Shown one piece after another: positions 48,589-55,322 of a DNA stretch of 64,000 nt; position 1 is the first letter of the stretch, and each line of letters begins with the position of its first letter. Under the pieces are notes generated by a model. It saw nothing but the letters and a program-made list of their open reading frames with translations. It did no database searches and was not told the DNA's origin. The position numbers were made by a program, and so were the translations under genes. This stretch comes from Collimonas humicola (GTDB taxonomy: Bacteria; Pseudomonadota; Gammaproteobacteria; Burkholderiales; Burkholderiaceae_D): NCBI RefSeq assembly GCF_018304945.1, contig NZ_JAGQEE010000006.1, positions 248,001-312,000 of the forward strand, given 5' to 3'.

Positions 48589-48909
48589 ATGGCCTGGATC
48601 ATTCTCTTACTTGCCGGCATAGCGGAAGTCATCTGGGCTGTCGGCCTCAAATATTCCGAAGGTTTTACGCGCACATGGCCGTCGATCATTACTTGCGCCG
48701 GCATGGCCGTCAGCATCTGGCTGCTGGCGATCGCCATGCGTACGCTGCCGCTTGGTACTGCCTATGCGGTTTGGACCGGGATCGGCGCGGTGGGATCCTT
48801 CATTGCCGGCATCGTGCTGCTGGGGGAGGCGGCCAGCCTGGCGCGCATCGCCAGCGTCAGCCTGATCGTGCTGGGGCTGATCGGCCTGAAGCTGTCGACG
48901 GCAAGCTGA
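48589..48909 (+). CDS. gdx: Guanidinium exporter (Gdx/SugE-type SMR)
   Basis: 106 residues, four helices. [27 protein letters not shown] carries the conserved Glu and the GdX-type [22 protein letters not shown] and the C-terminal GLKLSTAS agree with the SugE/Gdx subgroup. With the guanidine-II riboswitch upstream, guanidinium export is the confident call. GGAGG 4 bases before ATG. Confidence 0.93.
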   Translation: MAWIILLLAGIAEVIWAVGLKYSEGFTRTWPSIITCAGMAVSIWLLAIAMRTLPLGTAYAVWTGIGAVGSFIAGIVLLGEAASLARIASVSLIVLGLIGLKLSTAS

Positions 48910-48920
48910 GTTAGCAGGCC

Positions 48921-49241
48921 CTAGGCGGAGGCGCCGATCTTGGTAGCAGCGGTAGCCGCTGCGGTTTCTAATCCGGCGTGACTCTTCAAGGTCTGGTAGC
49001 GCAGGCAGGTGACGCGCAGGAATGAGGCGAAATTGCTGGCTTCACCCAGGTGGGTGGTGACTTCTTCGTGCAGTTTGGCGATCAGCTGGTTGGTGGTCAG
49101 ATCGTTGTCCGCCGCCAGTTCCGCCAGCGTTTGCCAGAACAGGTTTTCCAGCTTGATGGTGGTGATGACGCCCATGATGCGCACCGAGCGGGCGCGCGAT
49201 TCATACAATATGGGATCGGCCTGGGCATAAATCTGGCACAT
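48921..49241 (-). CDS. Ribbon-helix-helix domain protein
   Basis: 106 residues. RIMGVITTIKLENLFWQTLAELAADNDLTTNQLIAKLHEEV (about 24-64) is a ribbon-helix-helix fold of the type that in related proteins sits N-terminal to a regulator. MCQIYAQADPILYESRARS precedes it. Probably a DNA-binding or partner protein of unknown target. ATG at 49241 has GAGG 8 bases upstream. It is convergent to gdx. Confidence 0.75.
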   Translation of the reverse strand: MCQIYAQADPILYESRARSVRIMGVITTIKLENLFWQTLAELAADNDLTTNQLIAKLHEEVTTHLGEASNFASFLRVTCLRYQTLKSHAGLETAAATAATKIGASA

Positions 49242-49312
49242 CGGACGCCTCGTTTCTGGTTGTTGCCAATAGCTGGGAAAGTGCAGCCGGCGCGCCGGCT
49301 GCACGGCGCCCA

Positions 49313-49894
49313 TCATAACTCGATGCGAGTCCCCAATGCGGCCAGGAACAAGGCCAGCCAGGCCGGATGGGCCGGCCACGCCGGCGCGGTCACCAGATTG
49401 CCGTCGCGGTGCGCCGCCGTGACATCGATTTCCGCATACTTGCCGCCGGCCAGTTTGACTTCCGGAGCGCAGGCAGGATAGGCCGAGCAGGTTTTCCCTT
49501 CCAGCACGCCGGCCGCGGCCAGCAGCTGCGGGCCATGGCAGACCGCAGCGATCGGCTTGTCGGCGGCATGGAACTGCTGGACGATTTCGATCACGCGCGG
49601 ATTCAGGCGCAGGTATTCAGGGGCGCGGCCGCCGGGGATCAGCAAGGCGTCGTAGCGGCTGACGTCGACATCGCTGAACGCTGCATTCAGGGTGAAGTTG
49701 TGGCCCGGCTTTTCGCTATAGGTCTGGTCGCCTTCAAAGTCATGGATGGCGGTGCGGATCCGGGCGCCGGCAGCTTTGTCCGGACACACCACGTCGACCT
49801 GGTGGCCGACCATCTGCAGGGCCTGGAACGGCACCATCAATTCATAGTCTTCAACGTAGTCGCCGGCCAGGATCAGGATTTTCTTTGCGCTCAT
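49313..49894 (-). CDS. DJ-1/PfpI family protein
   Basis: 193 residues, DJ-1/PfpI fold. [35 protein letters not shown] and [18 protein letters not shown] (nucleophile Cys in AVCHG) are the family motifs, closest to the YhbO/PfpI deglycase/protease group. Handles aldehyde or stress damage in related bacteria. Confidence 0.9.
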   Translation of the reverse strand: MSAKKILILAGDYVEDYELMVPFQALQMVGHQVDVVCPDKAAGARIRTAIHDFEGDQTYSEKPGHNFTLNAAFSDVDVSRYDALLIPGGRAPEYLRLNPRVIEIVQQFHAADKPIAAVCHGPQLLAAAGVLEGKTCSAYPACAPEVKLAGGKYAEIDVTAAHRDGNLVTAPAWPAHPAWLALFLAALGTRIEL

Positions 49895-50154
49895 GATGGA
49901 TCTCTCAGTGAGGTTGGTGGGGCAGGGAAGGTCGAGTATGGGACCGTGAAATCTTGTGCAGGTAATAACGGGTTATTACCGTTGCATGTTTCGATGTTGC
50001 ATCGCGCAAATGGCAGCTTTTGACTAATCGAATGCACTAATGCAATAGCTGAATTACACTGTCGGCATTGGCCGCGGCGCTTGTTTGTCTAGTTCAGCAT
50101 ATGTGTGCGGCTGCGCAGCGGCAAGTAAAAATTTTTTTTAGAAAAGGTAACCAG

Positions 50155-50781
50155 ATGGCCTCAAACGATTCATTGCCGGCGACGGCGGCTAGCACCTTGC
50201 CGGAACGTCCGAGCCGGGCCGAGGCGGAGTCGGCGATTCGCACCCTGCTGCGCTGGGCGGGCGACGATCCCGACCGCGAAGGCTTGCTGGACACGCCGGC
50301 GCGCGTGGCGCGCGCCTATGAAGAATTCTTTGCCGGCTACAGCAAGGACCCGGTCGAGATTTTATCGACCACGTTTTCCGAAGTGGAGGGCTATGACGAG
50401 ATGGTGGTGTTGACCAACATCCGTTTTGAAAGCCATTGCGAGCATCATATGGCGCCCATCATCGGCAAGGCGCACGTGGCCTATCTGCCGGACCGGCGCG
50501 TGGTGGGAATCTCGAAACTGGCGCGCCTGGTGGATATCTACGCCAAGCGCTTGCAGATCCAGGAAAAAATGACAGTGCAGATCGCCGATACCCTGCAGCA
50601 GGTCTTGCTGCCGAAGGGCGTGGCGGTAGTGATCGAGGCATCGCACGGCTGCATGACCACGCGCGGCATCCACAAGCCGGGCACCAGCCTGGTGACCAGC
50701 CGCATGCTGGGCGCGTTCCGCGACGATCCGTCGACGCGGCGCGAATTCATGAGCATCATCAGCCAGAAGCGCAACGAGTAA
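50155..50781 (+). CDS. folE: GTP cyclohydrolase I
   Basis: 208 residues. [22 protein letters not shown] (zinc Cys/His) and [19 protein letters not shown] are the FolE core. First step of tetrahydrofolate/biopterin synthesis. ATG at 50155 preceded by AAAGG; the frame reaches 50068 but the extension is not family-like. Unrelated to the neighbouring DJ-1 gene. Confidence 0.96.
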   Translation: MASNDSLPATAASTLPERPSRAEAESAIRTLLRWAGDDPDREGLLDTPARVARAYEEFFAGYSKDPVEILSTTFSEVEGYDEMVVLTNIRFESHCEHHMAPIIGKAHVAYLPDRRVVGISKLARLVDIYAKRLQIQEKMTVQIADTLQQVLLPKGVAVVIEASHGCMTTRGIHKPGTSLVTSRMLGAFRDDPSTRREFMSIISQKRNE

Positions 50782-50822
50782 ACCTGCTGCCATTGCCGGC
50801 TGCCGGCGCCGTCCGGCGTCGG

Positions 50823-50849
50823 TGCAGGGAGCCGCATGCGCTCCCTGCA
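50823..50849. terminator. Bidirectional terminator between folE and mdfA
   Basis: TGCAGGGAGC (50823-50832) pairs with GCTCCCTGCA (50840-50849). No clear T-run. It lies between convergent genes. Confidence 0.5.
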
Positions 50850-50850
50850 T

Positions 50851-50879
50851 TCCTCCTCAATTCTCCTCAATCTCCTCAA
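50851..50879. repeat. Short tandem repeat TCTCCTCAA x3
   Basis: Three near-identical 9-10 base units, reading TTGAGGAGA on the minus strand, directly after the mdfA stop. They look like tandem Shine-Dalgarno sequences but lead only to a shadow frame inside folE. Probably slippage. Confidence 0.6.
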
Positions 50880-52120
50880 ATCAACGGTCCCGTTTCTTTC
50901 TCTTCATGGCCGGTCACCCGCGCCTGCATGGCGCGCGCCACCACGCTGCGCGACAGGTACCAGTACAGCGCGATGACAGCGGTCGAGAACAGCGCAAAGC
51001 CCATCATTCCCGCGTACAGGTAAAACACCTTGTACAGTTCGATGCCGACGCCGTACAGGGTCATGTTGATCATGCCCATGGTGGCGGCCACGGTGGCTTT
51101 CGAGACCGGGCTTTCGGTCAGGGTGAAGCGGATCATCACCGCCGCCGACAGGCCTTCGCCGAAAGCGATCGCGCTGATCGCGGCCACCAGGAAGTAGGGC
51201 TTGTCGAGGAAAGTCGCGCCGAACAGCATGATCAGGATGCCGAGCGCGATCGGATAGAGCGCGATCTTGATCGAACTGCCCAGGCGCCAGCGGTCGACCT
51301 GGCGCGCCAGCACCAGGTTGCCGGCGATCAGGCAGGCGAATACCGGAATCTGCCAGTAGCCGTATTCGATCACGCTCAGATGACCGTCGGCCACCAGGAT
51401 TTCCGGCGACATGGCGATCCAGCCGATCAGCGGAATCGCCAGCAGGGGCATGCACATCGCCGCCTTGAGGAAGTGCAGGTTGCCGACCACTTCACGGTAG
51501 TCGTGCCAGATCTGCGCCAGCGGCAGTTTTTCCTTGCGCGGCTTGACGGTTTCAGGCATGTGCCGCGCCAGGCCGACCAAGGCGAGCGTGGCGATCGCGG
51601 CGATGAACACGAACACCATGCGCCACGGCAGCACTTCAATCATGAAGGCGCCTGCGACCGGGCCGATCAGCGGCGCGATCAGCGCCACATTGGCCATCAG
51701 CGCGGTGACCCGGATCGCCGCCTTTTCTTCGAAGGCCTCCTGCACCACGGCATAGCCGACCGAAGAAATGAAGCACAAGCCCATGCCTTGCAGCACGCGC
51801 AAGACGATGAAACTTTCGATGCTGCGCGAAAACAGCGTCGCCAGGCAGGCGATGATGAAAAACAGAGTGCCGCCCAGCATCACAGGACGGCGCCCGATGC
51901 GATCCGAGAGCGGCCCGAACAGCCATTGGAAGATCGCGCCGCCGACCAGGAAGGCGGTCATGGCAGACGCCATCCAGGCCGCGCTGGCGCCGAATTCGCG
52001 GGTCACTGTCAGCATGCCCGGCTGGATCATGTCGTTGGCGATGTACACTGAGAATTCGAACAGGACCAGGGCCAGCGGAAACATCAGGGTGCTGCGGGTA
52101 AGCGTGGAAATTTTTTGCAT
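50876..52120 (-). CDS. mdfA: Multidrug efflux MFS transporter MdfA
   Basis: 414 residues, close to E. coli MdfA (410) along its length: LYEFS-type [64 protein letters not shown]. The Glu26 and Asp34 equivalents (F-E-F-S, A-N-D-M) are kept, consistent with drug/proton exchange. ATG at 52120. A LysR gene lies upstream on the same strand. Confidence 0.94.
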   Translation of the reverse strand: MQKISTLTRSTLMFPLALVLFEFSVYIANDMIQPGMLTVTREFGASAAWMASAMTAFLVGGAIFQWLFGPLSDRIGRRPVMLGGTLFFIIACLATLFSRSIESFIVLRVLQGMGLCFISSVGYAVVQEAFEEKAAIRVTALMANVALIAPLIGPVAGAFMIEVLPWRMVFVFIAAIATLALVGLARHMPETVKPRKEKLPLAQIWHDYREVVGNLHFLKAAMCMPLLAIPLIGWIAMSPEILVADGHLSVIEYGYWQIPVFACLIAGNLVLARQVDRWRLGSSIKIALYPIALGILIMLFGATFLDKPYFLVAAISAIAFGEGLSAAVMIRFTLTESPVSKATVAATMGMINMTLYGVGIELYKVFYLYAGMMGFALFSTAVIALYWYLSRSVVARAMQARVTGHEEKETGPLI

Positions 52121-52299
52121 TGTTTGATTCGCTTGGTAAAGACGGTGAAGCTATACAGCCAGGGATCGGGCATCGCGCCGGGCTGGCCGGTTGGCGATTG
52201 GGTACAGGGTGTTGACCGGGCTGCGGCGGCAAAGCCGCGCATGCCTCAACGTCAACGGACGAAGTTGTCTGGCGAAATCGCCTGAAGAAATTGGTTAAT

Positions 52300-53208
52300 T
52301 CAATTGACCGGCGCTTCCCAGCCGGAGTCTGCGCTAAATTCCTCGACCAGGAAATCGAGCATGGCGCGCAGGATGGCAGGCATCTGACGGCGCGAAGCAT
52401 AGACGCCGTAAATACTCAATTCGCGCGGGCGATATTCGCCGAGCAGCGCCCGTAGTCTACCATCATGCAGCAATCCTGAGGCGGCGTGCAGCGGCTGCAA
52501 GGCAATCCCTGCTCCGCACACCGCCGCTTCCAGCAGCACCGACGATTCGTTGGCGCTCATGTTGCCGCCAACCGGCACCGCGATCGGCGCGCCGTCCTTC
52601 TCGAATTCCCACAGGCTTTTGCCGAAATAGGAATAGGTCAGGCAGTTGTGCAAGGCCAGGTCTTCCACGGTTTTCGGCGTACCGTGCTCCGCCAGATAGG
52701 ACGGCGCCGCCACCACTACCGAATGGCAAACCGCCAGCTTGCGTGCAATCAGGTTGGGATCGAGCGCATTGGTGATGCGGATCGCCAGGTCGACCCGTTC
52801 TTCGATCAGGTTGACGGTGCGGTCTACCATCAGCATGTCGATCGCGGTGCCGGGATAGCGCTTGAGGAAGCGGGTCAGCAGCGGCACCAGATAGGTTTGC
52901 CCCATCGACATGCTGAAGGTCAGGCGCAGCGTTCCGCGCGGCGTGTTTTCCGGCGCGGCGGCAGAGGACTGGATATCGCCGGCCATGTCCAGCATCTGCC
53001 GGCAGCGCGGCAAGGTGTCGCTGCCGGCCGAGGTCAGGCTGAGCTTGCGGGTAGTCCGGTGCAGCAGGCGCGCGCCCACCCATTGCTCCAGCTCTGCCAG
53101 GTAGCGCGAGACCATGGCGCGCGACATGTCCAGCTTGTCGGCGGCGGCGGTCAGGCTGCCTTGGTCGGCAACCTCCACAAAGACTTGCATTGCGATCAGT
53201 CTGTCCAT
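52300..53208 (-). CDS. LysR-family regulator
   Basis: 302 residues. SLTAAADKLDMSRAMVSRYLAELEQWVGARLLHRTTRKLSLT is the helix-turn-helix; the effector domain follows. It diverges from the MBL-DsbA pair with an operator-like TCAAT-TTG-ATTGA at 53229-53241, so it probably controls that pair, and may also affect mdfA downstream on its own strand. Effector unknown. Confidence 0.9.
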   Translation of the reverse strand: MDRLIAMQVFVEVADQGSLTAAADKLDMSRAMVSRYLAELEQWVGARLLHRTTRKLSLTSAGSDTLPRCRQMLDMAGDIQSSAAAPENTPRGTLRLTFSMSMGQTYLVPLLTRFLKRYPGTAIDMLMVDRTVNLIEERVDLAIRITNALDPNLIARKLAVCHSVVVAAPSYLAEHGTPKTVEDLALHNCLTYSYFGKSLWEFEKDGAPIAVPVGGNMSANESSVLLEAAVCGAGIALQPLHAASGLLHDGRLRALLGEYRPRELSIYGVYASRRQMPAILRAMLDFLVEEFSADSGWEAPVN

Positions 53209-53226
53209 GGTTATTCCTGTCTAGGT

Positions 53227-53250
53227 GATCAATTTGATTGATTTGATCGA
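53227..53250. promoter_or_regulatory. LysR-type operator candidate
   Basis: TCAAT, TTG, ATTGA at 53229-53241 is a perfect T-N11-A palindrome, set within GATCAA (53227-53232) ... TTGATC (53243-53248). It lies in the 134 bases between the LysR gene and the MBL gene. Confidence 0.5.
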
Positions 53251-53342
53251 TTTATGCAACAAACTGATCGCTATTATGGGGTTTTTTGCATCGTTTTTGG
53301 CAACTATGATGATGGTTCTTTCACTTCACTCTGGAGATATCG

Positions 53343-54227
53343 ATGTTCAAACGCACAGTATTCCGTTCGCTGCTGGCAGCTGGCGCCAGCCTGATGATCG
53401 CCGCTTCCGCCACGTCTGCACCGCAGCCGCTCAAGCTGGAAGTCTATAATCCGGGCGCCAATGGCATTTTCCCGGTGTCGTCCGAGCTGATTACCGGCAA
53501 CACCGACGCCATTGTCGTCGACGCCCAGTTCGACCGCGCCAGCGCTGAACAGCTGCTGAAAAAAGTGCAGGACAGCGGCAAGAAGCTGACTACCATCTAC
53601 ATCAGCCACGGCGATCCTGATTACTATTTCGGCCTGGAAGTGCTGAAAGCCGCCTATCCGGACGCCAGGATCGTGGCGCCGGCGCCGGTAGTCGCCCACA
53701 TCAAGGCCACCATGGAAGGCAAGCTGGCGTTCTGGGGCCCCAAGCTCGGCACCAACGCGCCTAAGCAGCTGATCGTGCCGGAAGCGCTGGAAGGCAACAC
53801 GCTGACCCTGGAAGGCCGCAAGCTGGAAGTCATCGGCCTCGACGGCGCCAGCCCGGACCGCAGCTTCGTCTGGATTCCATCGCTGAAAGCCGTGGTGGGC
53901 GGCGTGCTGGTGGTCGGCAATGAACATGTGTGGACGGCCGACACCCAGACCCTGGCCTCGCGCCAGCAATGGATCAAGATGCTCGACAAGATCAGCGCCC
54001 TGCATCCGAAAGTCGTGGTGCCCGGCCATTTCAGCGCCGGCGCGCCGCAGAACATCGAATCGGTGCGCTTCACCAAGGATTACCTGAAAACCTATGAAGC
54101 CGAAACCGTCAAGGCCAAGGACTCCGCAGCGCTGATCGAAGCAATGAAGAAGCACTATCCGAACCTGGACGGCGTTTCTTCCCTGGAGCTTGGCGCCAAG
54201 GTCAGCAAAGGTGAAATGAAATGGTAG
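53343..54227 (+). CDS. Secreted MBL-fold hydrolase with altered metal motif
   Basis: 294 residues with a signal peptide (1-26). The MBL fold is evident from TDAIVVDAQF, TIYISHGDPDYYFGLEVLKAAYPDARI and VVVPGHFSAG (His229). The usual HxHxDH metal motif reads H89-G-D91-P-D93-Y94, so the second and fourth ligands differ. This H-x-D-P-D-Y type is found in a periplasmic subfamily of uncertain function. Overlaps the next gene by 7 bases. Confidence 0.85.
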   Translation: MFKRTVFRSLLAAGASLMIAASATSAPQPLKLEVYNPGANGIFPVSSELITGNTDAIVVDAQFDRASAEQLLKKVQDSGKKLTTIYISHGDPDYYFGLEVLKAAYPDARIVAPAPVVAHIKATMEGKLAFWGPKLGTNAPKQLIVPEALEGNTLTLEGRKLEVIGLDGASPDRSFVWIPSLKAVVGGVLVVGNEHVWTADTQTLASRQQWIKMLDKISALHPKVVVPGHFSAGAPQNIESVRFTKDYLKTYEAETVKAKDSAALIEAMKKHYPNLDGVSSLELGAKVSKGEMKW

Positions 54228-54937
54228 AGCGCGATCATTGCAGCGACGGCGGCTGCGAGCTTCCCGACGCCGCAGCCAATGCCGAAGCAGCAGCGCCGGC
54301 AGCCGCCAGCGGCACGGTGCTGCACTATATCTACGATCCGCTGTGCGGCTGGTGCTACGGCGCCGCCCCCTTGCTGACGGCAGCCCGTGAGATCGATGGC
54401 CTCGCCATCGTGCTGCATGGCGGCGGCATGATGACCGGCAGCAATCGCCGGCAGGTCAGTACGCAGCTGCGCAGCTACGTGATGCAGCACGATCACCGGA
54501 TCGCGGCGATGAGCGGCCAGCCGTTTGGCGAGGACTACTTCAACGGCCTGCTGCTGGACACCACGGCGATACTGGACTCGGAACCGCCGATCAGCGCGGT
54601 GCTGGCTGCCGAAGCCGGCAGCGGCAGCGGGCTGGCCATGCTGGCGCGGATCCAGACTGCGCACTATGTGCAAGGCTTGCGGGTGGCCGATGCGGCGGTG
54701 CTGCGCAGGCTGGCGCTGGAGCTCGGCCTTGATGCGGCGCAGTTCGACAGCGCATTTGCGGCCCAGCAAGGCGCTGCCACGCAGGCGCATATCGCTGCCA
54801 GCCGCGCGCTGCTGAACAAGGTTGGCGGACAGGGCTTTCCTACTTTCGTCCTGCAGCGCGGAGAGAAACTGCAAACGCTGGATGCCGGACGCTTCCTGGG
54901 CCAGGCGGAAGCCTGGAAAGCAGCTTTGCAGGGGTGA
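54221..54937 (+). CDS. DsbA-family (FrnE-like) thioredoxin-fold protein
   Basis: 238 residues. IYDPLCGWCYGAAP has the CGWC redox pair at Cys42-Cys45, in a DsbA/FrnE-type protein. An N-terminal HCSDGGC adds two further cysteines. GFPTFVLQRGEKLQTL holds the cis-Pro loop. No signal peptide is obvious, so a cytoplasmic FrnE-like isomerase is likely. Its start overlaps the MBL gene, so the two are expressed together. AGGTGAAATGAA near the start supports the choice. Confidence 0.87.
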   Translation: MVERDHCSDGGCELPDAAANAEAAAPAAASGTVLHYIYDPLCGWCYGAAPLLTAAREIDGLAIVLHGGGMMTGSNRRQVSTQLRSYVMQHDHRIAAMSGQPFGEDYFNGLLLDTTAILDSEPPISAVLAAEAGSGSGLAMLARIQTAHYVQGLRVADAAVLRRLALELGLDAAQFDSAFAAQQGAATQAHIAASRALLNKVGGQGFPTFVLQRGEKLQTLDAGRFLGQAEAWKAALQG

Positions 54938-54973
54938 TGCTGGCCCCCAGCGTCCGATGTTTTTCTATGTGAA

Positions 54974-54999
54974 GTCTGCCGCGAGGCAGGCTTTTTTTT
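54974..54999 (+). terminator. Terminator after the DsbA-family gene
   Basis: GTCTGCC, loop GCGA, GGCAGGC, then eight T residues. Confidence 0.85.
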
Positions 55000-55322
55000 C
55001 GTCCCGATCCGTTGTCTCAATGCTAAAAAAAGACTTTGCGACAAACTGTTTTCAATTTGCTATTTAGTTGTTAATTAGTGGTTATTTATTGGTAATTACT
55101 TGCTATTTTTCAGTAAAGATGACGATCTTGCATGCTGTGATTTCACAACAATTCACAAAAACTGCTCATTTTTTTAGCATTTAGTGACAGCTTTGTATTG
55201 TATCGATTCTTGCGCGACGGTATCTTTGCAAGCAAATTTTCACCACGTAATTTGGCGTAAAGCACTGGGAGGACAATTGTTTTCAGACTGTGTTTGCCGC
55301 AAGTTATTCAATCGAGTAGGCC
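55000..55322. other. AT-rich intergenic region before the autotransporter
   Basis: About 320 bases, clearly more AT-rich than the flanking genes. I see no gene or RNA. A weak RBS (AGTAGG) precedes the autotransporter ATG. Confidence 0.5.

Noticed and set aside
49895-50154. Possible folate riboswitch before folE
   Set aside because: No recognisable THF-riboswitch core in this leader; only ordinary intergenic sequence.
50362-50850. A minus-strand frame in folE preceded by three GAGGAG-like units
   Set aside because: The Shine-Dalgarno-like repeats look convincing, but the frame has shadow composition, no family resemblance and lies inside folE.
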